Assembly (NCBI GenBank): GCA_023703615.1
Contig: CP097971.1
Span: forward strand, 584,315-648,314
Direction: 5' to 3'
DNA length: 64,000 bases
Source of the DNA: SAR86 cluster bacterium
GTDB taxonomy: Bacteria; Pseudomonadota; Gammaproteobacteria; Magnimaribacterales; D2472
Program-made: the position numbers and the translations under genes
In this document: positions 26,828 to 35,236 of the stretch, piece by piece
Position numbering within the stretch: position 1 is the first letter of the stretch
Layout: each line of letters begins with the position of its first letter
Notes under the pieces: model-generated
What the model was told of the DNA's origin: nothing
The model's database searches: none
Seen by the model: the letters and a program-made list of their open reading frames with translations, nothing else

Positions 26828-27850
26828 TTTTACAGTATCTAAAATCTTTATTTCTTCTTCATTCATTTCTGGATCAATTTGTTCGAATAAGATGCTGGAC
26901 ATATATCTTTCAGCTGTATCAGCAAGCATACATAAAATATTGCTTCCTTTATTTGCATCACGAGCAACGCTCATAGCAACTGCAAATGTTGAACCACCAG
27001 AAATACCAGTAATAATTCCTTCTTTAGATGCTAATTTTTTTGACCATAAAATACCATCAGCTCCTGTTACAGGTATGTTTTCGTCAAAATATTTGTTATC
27101 TATAGATTCTTGTAAAACATATGGAATAAAATCTGTTGTCCATCCCTGAATAGGATGCGGGTTCCATTCAGGATGAGACGAAGAGGGTGAATTATCATTT
27201 GAACGTTTTTGTTCAATACCACTTGCAATTAATGGTGCTACATCAGGTTCAGTGATTATTAATTTTGTTTCTGGCATTTCTTTTCTTAGAATTCTTGAAA
27301 CACCTGTAAAAGTTCCACCTGTACCATATCCTGAAACCCAATAATCTAGCCCAAGATCTTTAAAATCATTAACGATTTCAATACCTGTTGTTGATTCATG
27401 AATATCAGCATTAGCTGGATTTTCAAACTGTCTAGCATAAAACCATCCATTTTTCTCAACCAAAGCCTGTGCTTTATTGTATGAACCTGTGCCGCCCTCT
27501 GAACCGGGAGTTAATAAAACTTTTGCACCTAGAAATCTCATCAATTTTCTTCGCTCTATAGAAACACTGTCAGGCATTGTGACTACCAAAGGATATCCTT
27601 TAGCAGCACATACCATAGCTAAGCCTATACCTGTATTTCCACTAGTTGCCTCGACAACAGTTTGGCCAGGTTTTAGTGATCCATCAGTTTCAGCATTATC
27701 AATTATGCTTTTTGCTAATCTATCTTTAACTGAGCTAGCTGGATTGAAATATTCTGCTTTCACATATAAATTTATATCTTTCGGCGCAAGATTTTTTATT
27801 TTTATAACTGGCGTATTACCAATTGTATTTAGTATATTTTTGTAAATCAT
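26825..27850 (-). CDS. cysK: cysteine synthase
   Basis: A 341-residue PLP enzyme of the O-acetylserine sulfhydrylase family. TIGNTPVIKIKNL starts the fold and NPASSVKDRLAKSII carries the PLP-binding Lys. EATSGNTGIGLAM is the TSGNTG substrate loop, SGYGTGGTFTGVSRIL the phosphate-binding GTGGT and GISGGSTFAVAMS the PLP-pyridine Ser region. It forms L-cysteine from O-acetylserine and sulfide. It is about 20 residues longer than CysK of enterics, mostly in an insert near WNPHPIQGW that some cystathionine-beta-synthase-like members also have, so that alternative remains. It is monocistronic with a shared terminator at its end. Confidence 0.88.
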   Translation of the reverse strand: MIYKNILNTIGNTPVIKIKNLAPKDINLYVKAEYFNPASSVKDRLAKSIIDNAETDGSLKPGQTVVEATSGNTGIGLAMVCAAKGYPLVVTMPDSVSIERRKLMRFLGAKVLLTPGSEGGTGSYNKAQALVEKNGWFYARQFENPANADIHESTTGIEIVNDFKDLGLDYWVSGYGTGGTFTGVSRILRKEMPETKLIITEPDVAPLIASGIEQKRSNDNSPSSSHPEWNPHPIQGWTTDFIPYVLQESIDNKYFDENIPVTGADGILWSKKLASKEGIITGISGGSTFAVAMSVARDANKGSNILCMLADTAERYMSSILFEQIDPEMNEEEIKILDTVK

Positions 27851-27963
27851 AGTTTATTCAACGTAATTCTATGATAATTTATTCATAATTTATACATTAT
27901 TTTTTACTAATTATATATATTGAATAGTACAATATTTTTTATTAATCAAATAGGGAGATATCT

Positions 27964-28695
27964 ATGTATAAGAATATATTTTTAAGCTTTTTTGCAATTT
28001 GTTCTATGAGTTTTTATGTATATGCTGATGACCATTCATCAGATATTAAAAGTGATGGATCAGTTGGTGAATTTAATTACTTTTCGGTCACAGACCCAGT
28101 AGAATTTGTTTCTGCTTTAACTTCATTTAGCGACACAAAATGTGCAAATAAATGGAGGGAAGCATCAAACGGATCCTATAGTTTGTGGTCTCTTCGTGGT
28201 TCTAGTTATAGTCATTTTGTCTTAGTTAGTTATGAAAGTTGGGATGCTATGGATAAAGGTAGCAAAGTGTTATCTTCGTGTCCTGCCTTTGCTAATATGG
28301 TTAAATCATTTGATGATTCAACTAATTCTGAAAGATCATGGAATTGGGTAACTGAAAATGCACTTTCTGGAAGAACTTGGCAAGATAATACAGTTTTTTC
28401 AAAATTTAATTTTAATGTTAAAGAGGGAATGGCCGGTGATTATGCTGCAGCGTGGAAAAAATTGATGAAAGCACAAATGGATAATGTACCAGGTTCGTTT
28501 GGAATTAATACTGTTGTTTATGGAAATGGTTATGCTAGTCATATGGTATATCTAGGTGCAAATTCAACAGAAGAATTAACTTCATCATTTAAAAAGGTAA
28601 CGTCAACAGACGATTTTAAGGAATTTTTTTCAACGGTTAAAGATATTAGAAGTAACATAAATACAGAAATGGTTACATTAGTTAAAGCATTCTAA
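27964..28695 (+). CDS. exported protein with two alpha/beta-barrel-like repeats, unknown
   Basis: A 243-residue protein with a signal peptide (MYKNIFLSFFAICSMSFYVYA, cut before DDHSS). AGGGAG lies 5-10 nt before ATG. Two halves (about 35-115 and 135-235) seem to be related: GSSYSHFVLVSYESWDAM...VLSSCPAFANMVKSF in the first aligns with GNGYASHMVYLGANSTEEL...VTSTDDFKEFFSTV in the second, a pattern resembling a dimeric alpha/beta-barrel (antibiotic-monooxygenase-like) fold fused head to tail. Two Cys (near 60 and 101) are only in the first half. It is a stand-alone periplasmic protein, probably ligand-binding; no known family recognised. Confidence 0.65.
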   Translation: MYKNIFLSFFAICSMSFYVYADDHSSDIKSDGSVGEFNYFSVTDPVEFVSALTSFSDTKCANKWREASNGSYSLWSLRGSSYSHFVLVSYESWDAMDKGSKVLSSCPAFANMVKSFDDSTNSERSWNWVTENALSGRTWQDNTVFSKFNFNVKEGMAGDYAAAWKKLMKAQMDNVPGSFGINTVVYGNGYASHMVYLGANSTEELTSSFKKVTSTDDFKEFFSTVKDIRSNINTEMVTLVKAF

Positions 28696-28710
28696 TTTTC
28701 ATCCACATAA

Positions 28711-28737
28711 AAAAAGAGGGCATATAGCCCTCTTTTT
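28711..28737. terminator. bidirectional rho-independent terminator
   Basis: AAAAAGAGGGC (28711-28721) pairs perfectly with GCCCTCTTTTT (28727-28737) around loop ATATA. A-runs and T-runs flank both sides, fitting the converging genes ending at 28695 (plus) and 28750 (minus). Confidence 0.92.
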
Positions 28738-28749
28738 AATTAAAAAGTA

Positions 28750-29130
28750 TTAGTCCTTAACCCAAACAAGTAGTAATTGGAAGATTACGATAAATGCATG
28801 AAAAGCCGTTTGTAACGATCCACCAATTATTCCAGGAGTATCAATTAATACAGATAATCTATCACCAGATGCAGCTCCCATGTCAACGAGTTGTCCAACA
28901 TAAGAACCTAATATACCTCCACCTATTTGACTAGTATTAAAAAAGAAAAATCCCACAAATAGACAATATATAGAAGTCATTATTTTTCCTATCATTGGTG
29001 GGTTTTCTAAGGATCTAACATTATTAGCCATTCTAAAACCAAGCCATGTTAACAAAACCATAGCCACAAAATACATAGAATTCGATATGAACGCTATATA
29101 CATTAAATTTAAAATTTGATATTCAGTCAT
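28750..29130 (-). CDS. small membrane protein, unknown
   Basis: A 126-residue protein with three hydrophobic segments (about 12-34, 52-75 with GFFFFNTSQIGGG, and 98-122). It has an unusually good Shine-Dalgarno sequence (AGGGAGAGG) 5 nt before ATG, suggesting high translation. No family recognised. It stands alone between a terminator and the M14 peptidase gene, 82 nt after that gene's stop, and may be co-transcribed with it. Confidence 0.6.
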   Translation of the reverse strand: MTEYQILNLMYIAFISNSMYFVAMVLLTWLGFRMANNVRSLENPPMIGKIMTSIYCLFVGFFFFNTSQIGGGILGSYVGQLVDMGAASGDRLSVLIDTPGIIGGSLQTAFHAFIVIFQLLLVWVKD

Positions 29131-29212
29131 TGTTCCTCTCCCTTAATTATTTAAAATAACAATATTATTATTAAAACATATATTTAATAACTTGAGGTTA
29201 ACTAATAGAATA

Positions 29213-31285
29213 TTATATTAAATTTCTTAAATCAGTATAATCCATAATTGATTTATTTATTTGACTATGTCTGATACCTAGATGATGATCGATAGACCAT
29301 AAACTAACACCAACGTCATAAGAATTAAATCCATCGTGACTAATAATTGCAATTTGTGGTCTTTCAAGTAATTCAAAGTGTTCACCGCCCCAATCGGGTA
29401 ACTCTTCAGGTCCAAATCCTGACTCAATTGATACAACTGAAATATTTAATTTATATGCAACTTCCTCTATTATTTTATGCAGTGAGCTTGATAGAGGATT
29501 ATCCATTGCGATAACTACAACACTGCCTCTGGATAGTTTATGGCCTGATAATATAGTTTCTTTATTAATAATTCGAACCTTTACACCAAGCTCCATTAAA
29601 CGAGCAGCAAATGCAACAGATCGATCATCATTACCATCAACTGACCACATTAATGCATCTGTACTTATTTCAAAATTAACTGGCAGTGAATTCCATTTTA
29701 TTAAGTTAGAATTAATATGTTCTGGCACGGTTAGTGCAGACAATCCATACATCATAGATAAATTAAATGCTGTTGTATCGTACATGATGGATGAACCATC
29801 TCGAAGATTAGCTTGTTTTTCTTTTATTAGTACTGCTTCATCTATTTCAGCATCAAATTCCATCATTGCAGCTAGAATAGGGGCCTCAGCTTGCCTATTT
29901 GGAATTATTAAACTACCTGTTGGAATTGTAAAATTTTCTATTACATCCCCAGTTTGTTTGAGAGCATTTTTAACTAATATTGGTTTATCATTCTTATATA
30001 ATTTTATATCTTGAAATTCTAATTTTTCAATTAATGTATTTAATCTACCAATATTTTTAGTCGGTAATACTACAAAAGTTTTATTTGCATATTCACTATC
30101 TCTTGATACATTATATTTTCTGCCTTCCCAATAGTCTTGATACATAGCTTTTGAATTTTTAAGAAGTGTTTTTAAATTAACCATTGTGCTTACATACTGA
30201 TGATGTACAGATTCTTTATAAGACTGAATTGTTCCTTCTGGTCGCTTTACACCATCTTCTGCCATTCTAGATTGCTCATATAAAATCCCAAGAGTACCTC
30301 TAAATTGAGCATAAAATGAATATCCAGGATACAAATCTTCATGCCATTCCCCAGTATAAAAACGCCAGTTTTTATCATCGAATGCATTTCCTTGATCTTG
30401 AGCAAATACATTACCCCATTTAATTAGATCTTTATCTATGTTTTTATTGATAGGCTCTCTGGGAGGACCAGTCATGAATGTATCTTGTGCGCCCATTTCG
30501 TGAGCGTCTACTAATATTTGTGGTTTCCATTCATTAATTAATTTAACTCTACCTCGTGTCTCGGGTTGTGTAACATATATCCAATCTCTATTTAAATCAA
30601 AAAAGTAATGATTTGTCCTACCATATGGCCAATCACCTGTATGAAGCAATGATTGATCATCATAATTTGGTGATGCGCCTCTATATTGTTCTATGGATTT
30701 AATAAATCTTGCTCTACCGTCAGGATTCATTAATGGGTCAATAATTATTAACATTTTATCAAGCATCTCAAGAGTTTCTTTATCATTACTGGCTATTAAA
30801 TGATAAATTGCTGCCATTGCTGCATCAGCTCCTGATGTTTCATTGCCATGAATAGAATAAGCCATCCATGCAATTGCAGGTAATTTCTCAATTAATGATC
30901 TAGCTTTATTTGCTTTAGTATTTGTACCATCTGATAATAGATTAATATTTTCTTTAATTTGATCTAAATTATTTAAATTTTCAGGTGACGAAATAAATAT
31001 GGCATATAAAGGTCGGTCTTCATGTGATCTTGCATATTCTTTTACTATCATTTTGTCAGATTGTTTTGCCCATTCAATAATTGCACTTGATATTTGATAG
31101 GGGGATGCAGCACGTTCACCAATTTCAAATCCTAAGTATTTAATTGGTTTATCAATCTGATTTGAATATGATCCATCTAAAATAATTCCATCATATAAAT
31201 CTTTAGACAAAGATGTAGGCTCCATTAATGTTGAAGAGCTAATGTGTAATGAAAATATAAGTATTAGTATGGTTTTATTATTCAT
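29213..31285 (-). CDS. M14-family zinc carboxypeptidase-like protein, exported
   Basis: A 690-residue protein with an N-terminal signal (NKTILILIFSLHISSS). The catalytic domain has YSIHGNETSGADAA (His and Glu zinc ligands near 145-149), IIDPLMNPDGRARF and FFDLNRDWIYVTQPETRGR (substrate-binding Arg/Asn). VDAHEMG (near 262) supplies the third His, and GILYEQSRMAEDG the likely catalytic Glu. A C-terminal glutamine-amidotransferase-like region begins near 600 (ISHDGFNSYDVGVSLWSIDHHLGI) but stops after about 45 residues, whereas in longer relatives this module continues for well over 100 residues. Function: periplasmic peptide or cell-wall peptide trimming. It is probably intact for catalysis. Confidence 0.82.
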   Translation of the reverse strand: MNNKTILILIFSLHISSSTLMEPTSLSKDLYDGIILDGSYSNQIDKPIKYLGFEIGERAASPYQISSAIIEWAKQSDKMIVKEYARSHEDRPLYAIFISSPENLNNLDQIKENINLLSDGTNTKANKARSLIEKLPAIAWMAYSIHGNETSGADAAMAAIYHLIASNDKETLEMLDKMLIIIDPLMNPDGRARFIKSIEQYRGASPNYDDQSLLHTGDWPYGRTNHYFFDLNRDWIYVTQPETRGRVKLINEWKPQILVDAHEMGAQDTFMTGPPREPINKNIDKDLIKWGNVFAQDQGNAFDDKNWRFYTGEWHEDLYPGYSFYAQFRGTLGILYEQSRMAEDGVKRPEGTIQSYKESVHHQYVSTMVNLKTLLKNSKAMYQDYWEGRKYNVSRDSEYANKTFVVLPTKNIGRLNTLIEKLEFQDIKLYKNDKPILVKNALKQTGDVIENFTIPTGSLIIPNRQAEAPILAAMMEFDAEIDEAVLIKEKQANLRDGSSIMYDTTAFNLSMMYGLSALTVPEHINSNLIKWNSLPVNFEISTDALMWSVDGNDDRSVAFAARLMELGVKVRIINKETILSGHKLSRGSVVVIAMDNPLSSSLHKIIEEVAYKLNISVVSIESGFGPEELPDWGGEHFELLERPQIAIISHDGFNSYDVGVSLWSIDHHLGIRHSQINKSIMDYTDLRNLI

Positions 31286-31379
31286 AATTCATTTGTATAT
31301 TATTTAAATATAAAATTATAGAGCAGGGATATATGGTATACAATATTAATAGTTCGCATAATATATATTATGTTTAATT

Positions 31380-31835
31380 CTATATCGCTTTATGACCAGG
31401 TATTAGTCCACATGCTTCAATTGCAGCAACAGCACAAATCTCATCTTCGTCAGATCTATCTCCTGATATGCCAATAGCACCAATATTTTTATTACTAGTT
31501 TGTATTAATAAACCACCAGGTGTTGGTATTAACTTACCATTACTTAAAGTTTGCATACCTATAAAAGCTTTATCTAATCTTGGTTGTTCTTCAAGAATAG
31601 TTCTTGCCATTGTAGTTGAAATACCATATGCAATACATGTCCATGCTTTTGCATAAGCAACATCAGCCCTATGAAGTCCTGATCCATCCTCAGCTAATGT
31701 AGCTCTAATAACTCCTGCAACATCTACAACAGTTACTGTTAATGGTGTAAAGTTTTCAATTCTTGCTTTTTTTATTGCTTCTTGGCAAATCTTAAGAGCT
31801 ATATCTAAATTAATTTCACCTGGATTTGTTATCAT
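31380..31835 (-). CDS. GlcG/HbpS-family protein (DUF336)
   Basis: A 151-residue protein with the GlcG/HbpS fold: LTVTVVDVAGVIRATLAEDGSGLHRADVAYAKAWTCIAYG (about 35-75), then FIGMQTLSNGKLIPTPGGLLI and GAIGISGDRSDEDEICAVAAIEA. Members bind heme or cobalamin, or are accessory to glycolate or diol utilisation. It is the last gene of a three-gene operon with a membrane protein and an SRPBCC protein, and it starts 10 nt after the membrane protein gene. Confidence 0.85.
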   Translation of the reverse strand: MITNPGEINLDIALKICQEAIKKARIENFTPLTVTVVDVAGVIRATLAEDGSGLHRADVAYAKAWTCIAYGISTTMARTILEEQPRLDKAFIGMQTLSNGKLIPTPGGLLIQTSNKNIGAIGISGDRSDEDEICAVAAIEACGLIPGHKAI

Positions 31836-31845
31836 AAATACCTCA

Positions 31846-32460
31846 TTAGAATAATATTAAATAAGTTGCAAAAGATGTAACAATCGTAAAAGCTATAATT
31901 CCTAAAATATTTCTGTCTATTATTATTACCTTACCAAATATTTGTAATATGTGTTCAGGCACACCATTGATATCATTTAATTTACCTTTATAAACACCCA
32001 TTGATATAGAAGCTATCAAAAAACTAACAAGCCACATATATGTATACAAAATTATTATTAATAAAACTTCATAACTTGAGTAAATCCATAAAATAGGTAT
32101 ACCAATAATTGCTGTATATATAAATGCAATAACTTGCCAAACAAGATGAAATCTAGCATGCCCTGTCCAAAGCGGATTAGTTGCATGAGATTGATTTAAA
32201 TCTATTAAAGGAGCAATAACTCCAAGAGCAATAAATATTGCTGTTAATAAAATCTTACCAATTAATATATCATTTATATTTGAGAAATTTAGTGCCCATA
32301 TTGACCAAAGTAATAATAGTACGATTAATTTTGAATAGGTTTCTTGAGCTGTTAAGGCAAAATTAAAGAGCTTGTTTCTCTCAAAGTCTCTTCTTGCTAT
32401 TACGTCATCAGGTATATTCATATTATTTAAATCTTTAAGAAAACCAACGATGTTTGCCAA
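31846..32460 (-). CDS. five-segment membrane protein, unknown
   Basis: A 204-residue protein: about 40 N-terminal polar residues, then hydrophobic segments near 45-60, 65-85, 108-128, 130-152 and 182-202. The loop SHATNPLWTGHARFHLVWQV contains His and Trp residues that could bind a cofactor, but no family is recognised. Its 5' end overlaps the SRPBCC gene by 26 nt, an unusually long overlap that points to coupled expression. Confidence 0.6.
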   Translation of the reverse strand: MANIVGFLKDLNNMNIPDDVIARRDFERNKLFNFALTAQETYSKLIVLLLLWSIWALNFSNINDILIGKILLTAIFIALGVIAPLIDLNQSHATNPLWTGHARFHLVWQVIAFIYTAIIGIPILWIYSSYEVLLIIILYTYMWLVSFLIASISMGVYKGKLNDINGVPEHILQIFGKVIIIDRNILGIIAFTIVTSFATYLILF

Positions 32461-32911
32461 ATTGATTAGATTGTACCTTTTTACCAGTTTCTATATAAAA
32501 CTTAAATCCTTTAATAACATGATTTATATATGATTGAATCATAAACTTAATATATAAATTCCATGCTGCCCATTTAATAAATGAATTTCTATAAAGAATA
32601 TCAGGATTGATTCTTACTCGTAATGACGAATTAATTTCATTACCAGTAATAATCCAATTTACAATTGACTTTCTTTTTGATCCACCTATTTCAAGATCAT
32701 AACCATTTTCAGACCAATTAAAGAATCTTCGCTTATATCTAACACCATTTAAATAAACTAATTCATCTATAGAATTATTACCAGGCCATGACAATGCTTT
32801 ATTTGAAGCACAAAATGGATGAAAATCCTCTAAACAACCTGGTTTTTTAATTGCATCTTCAATTGTTTGTTTTGGTTTATTAAAATTAGCTGAAGCTTCT
32901 ACATAATACAT
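32435..32911 (-). CDS. SRPBCC (START/polyketide-cyclase-like) family protein
   Basis: A 158-residue protein. YYVEASANFNKPKQTIEDAI, a DFHPFCASNKAL block and GVRYKRRFFNWSENGYDLEIGGSKRKSIVNWIITG, followed by a long C-terminal helix, match the START-like ligand-binding fold of the SRPBCC superfamily. Such proteins bind hydrophobic ligands or act as cyclases/dehydratases. It heads the operon with the membrane and GlcG-like genes and diverges from the haloalkane dehalogenase gene. Confidence 0.65.
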   Translation of the reverse strand: MYYVEASANFNKPKQTIEDAIKKPGCLEDFHPFCASNKALSWPGNNSIDELVYLNGVRYKRRFFNWSENGYDLEIGGSKRKSIVNWIITGNEINSSLRVRINPDILYRNSFIKWAAWNLYIKFMIQSYINHVIKGFKFYIETGKKVQSNQFGKHRWFS

Positions 32912-32966
32912 TAGACAATAATAACTGTTTTTTAAAGTGTATTCTATTTACATATATAATCTAATT

Positions 32967-33830
32967 ATGGAAAAACAATATTTAACTATTTTTGGTAAAA
33001 AAATGGCTTACTATGATGAGGGTGATGGTGAAACTATGATATTTATTCATGGAAATCCTTCATCATCATATTTATGGAGAAATATATCACCCGACTTTAT
33101 TAATACTCATAGAGTTATTGTTCCTGATTTAATTGGCATGGGGGATTCTGATAAATTAGATGGGATTGATAATCCAGATTACAATTTTCATGGACAATAC
33201 AAATATTTAAGTACCCTTCTAAGTGAGCTTAATATTCTTACTCCCATTCATTTAATAATTCATGATTGGGGCTGCGGACTAGGATTAAAATATGCAAGAT
33301 TAAACAATGATCTCATAAAATCTATTACATTTATGGAGGGTGTAACTGTGCCACTTTCATGGGATCAATGGCCTGAAATAGGTACAAAAATATTTAAACT
33401 ATTTAGATCAGATGCAGGTGAAGAATTAGTTTTAGAAAAAAATGTTTTTGTAGAAAGAATTTTATTAACTGACCCTTTAAAACCTATGAATGATGAAGTT
33501 AAAGAAAACTATAGAAAACCATTTAAAAACTCAGGAGAAGATAGACGCCCTACTCTTTCATGGCCAAGGAATATTCCTTTTGACGGAGAGCCCAGTAATG
33601 TATACGAAGAAATTAATTTGAATGCAGAGTTTCATAAAAATTCATTGATACCAAAACTTTTTATAAACGCCGAACCAGGTTTTCTTCTTGTTGGAACTCA
33701 AAGAGATGAAGTTAGAACATGGAATAATCTTACTGAAATAACCGTTTCAGGGAATCATTTTATCCAGGAAGATTCACCAGAAGAAATTTCTGAAGGCATT
33801 AAAAAATTTCTATCTAATTTAAAAAACTAA
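32967..33830 (+). CDS. haloalkane dehalogenase (HLD-II type)
   Basis: The start chosen is ATG 32967 (287 residues), because MEKQYLTIFGKKMAYYDEG aligns with the usual N terminus; a GTG at 32937 would add ten hydrophobic residues. Motifs: FIHGNPSSSYLWR with Asn30 (halide-stabilising in subfamily II), LIIHDWGCGLG with nucleophile Asp100 and Trp101, FMEGV with acid Glu124, and GNHFIQED with His264. All residues of the LinB/DhaA-type pentad are present, so hydrolytic dehalogenation of haloalkanes or halo-alkenes is likely. It is a single gene, convergent with the carboxyltransferase gene (4-nt overlap). Confidence 0.9.
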   Translation: MEKQYLTIFGKKMAYYDEGDGETMIFIHGNPSSSYLWRNISPDFINTHRVIVPDLIGMGDSDKLDGIDNPDYNFHGQYKYLSTLLSELNILTPIHLIIHDWGCGLGLKYARLNNDLIKSITFMEGVTVPLSWDQWPEIGTKIFKLFRSDAGEELVLEKNVFVERILLTDPLKPMNDEVKENYRKPFKNSGEDRRPTLSWPRNIPFDGEPSNVYEEINLNAEFHKNSLIPKLFINAEPGFLLVGTQRDEVRTWNNLTEITVSGNHFIQEDSPEEISEGIKKFLSNLKN

Positions 33831-35233
33831 TCTGGTATTATAAAACCTAAGCTTTCTTGTAAATCAAATACCTCATTATCAGAGGCATTCTTTCTTTTTA
33901 TATAGTAGTTAACAGCGACATCTGGGAATAAAATATAATTTAATAGATCAGTTTCATTTTTATATAAATTGCTTAAATCGTTATTTATACAAATGTCCTT
34001 AAAGTCTTTTTTGTAAATTTCAATAGTTTTTTCTGCTTCACAATCTTGATTACCAGCTTTTTTTTCAGCTATTTTTAATAATTTATTACTAATCTTACCT
34101 GGGATTTTTCCATATTTACCTGTCACCAAATCAATCATTTCGTTGGTTAAATTCTTATATCTCTCTCCATCAAGTATATTCATTAAAGCTTGTGTACCAA
34201 CTATTTGTGATGTTGGTGTTACCAATGGTACATAACCCAAATCAGCTCTTATATTAGGTATTTCATCTATAAGTTGTTTAAATTTATCTTCTTGATCTAA
34301 ATCTTTTAATTGTCTCTCTAAATTACTAAGCATTCCTCCAGGTACTTGGTTATAGAGCATTGTTGTATCGATACCCTTCAAACTTCCTTCAAAATTTTTA
34401 TATTTTTCTCTAAGTTTTGAAAAATATACATTTATTTCATTTAGTAATTTCATATCATAAGGATTTTCATCATTTTGATAGATCATAGAAATAAGACTTT
34501 CAGTAGCTGTATGGCCATATGTACCACTAAATGATGAAATTGATGCATCTAGATTATCTACTCCAGCTTCATATGCTTTTATATTTGTTGCATCTGATAA
34601 TCCTGTTGTAGCATGTGAATGAAGGAATATTGGAATTTTCATGTTTTTCTTTAGTAATTTAATTAAATCATATGCAGCATACGGTCTTAGAAGACCAGCC
34701 ATATCCTTTATAGCTAAAGATTTTGCTCCAACATCTTCGATCTTTTTAGCAAACTTTAGCCAATATTTATTATCATGTATTGGGCTTGTTGTATAAGCCA
34801 TGGTTCCTTGTGAATGTTTGCCGGTCTTGTTGATATAAGTTATAGATTTATTAATATTATTTATATCATTCAAAGAATCAAAAGATCTGAATATATCAAT
34901 ACCTTTCTTTGCCGAATTATTTATAAAAATTTCTAATACTGAATCATCATATCTTTTATATCCAACTATATTTTGACCTCTAAGTAACATCTGTAATTTA
35001 GTATTTTTGAAATATTTTTTAAATATAGATAATCTTACCCATGGATCTTCATTTAGATATCTAAGACAACAATCATAAGTTGCTCCACCCCAAACTTCGA
35101 TAGATTCATAACCAACTTTATTAAGTTTCGGTAAAATAGGAATCATGTCTTTTATTGACATTCTAGTAGCAATTAGTGATTGCTGGCCATCTCTGAGAAC
35201 TAATTCTGTTAAGTTAGGTTTTTTATTTATCAC
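33827..35233 (-). CDS. biotin-dependent carboxyltransferase subunit (OadA / transcarboxylase 5S-like), without biotinyl domain
   Basis: A 468-residue TIM-barrel carboxyltransferase plus PYC_OADA domain. ELVLRDGQQSLIATRM gives metal ligand Asp15, SLAIKDMAGLLRP Lys176 (carbamylated in relatives) and FLHSHATTG the metal ligands His205 and His207. QVPGGMLSNLERQL and a conserved C-terminal domain follow. The protein stops before the Ala/Pro linker and AMKM-type biotinyl domain found in about 590-residue OadA. It probably works with a separate biotin carrier and carboxylase (pyruvate or oxaloacetate as substrate). It is last in the mmsA-hydrolase-CT operon, which could link propionyl- or acetyl-CoA formation to anaplerosis. 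Confidence 0.85.
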   Translation of the reverse strand: MINKKPNLTELVLRDGQQSLIATRMSIKDMIPILPKLNKVGYESIEVWGGATYDCCLRYLNEDPWVRLSIFKKYFKNTKLQMLLRGQNIVGYKRYDDSVLEIFINNSAKKGIDIFRSFDSLNDINNINKSITYINKTGKHSQGTMAYTTSPIHDNKYWLKFAKKIEDVGAKSLAIKDMAGLLRPYAAYDLIKLLKKNMKIPIFLHSHATTGLSDATNIKAYEAGVDNLDASISSFSGTYGHTATESLISMIYQNDENPYDMKLLNEINVYFSKLREKYKNFEGSLKGIDTTMLYNQVPGGMLSNLERQLKDLDQEDKFKQLIDEIPNIRADLGYVPLVTPTSQIVGTQALMNILDGERYKNLTNEMIDLVTGKYGKIPGKISNKLLKIAEKKAGNQDCEAEKTIEIYKKDFKDICINNDLSNLYKNETDLLNYILFPDVAVNYYIKRKNASDNEVFDLQESLGFIIPD

Positions 35234-35236
35234 TTG

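Noticed and set aside
32937-32966. GTG start for the HLD-II gene
   Set aside because: No ribosome-binding site and extra residues not found in the family; ATG 32967 gives the normal N terminus.
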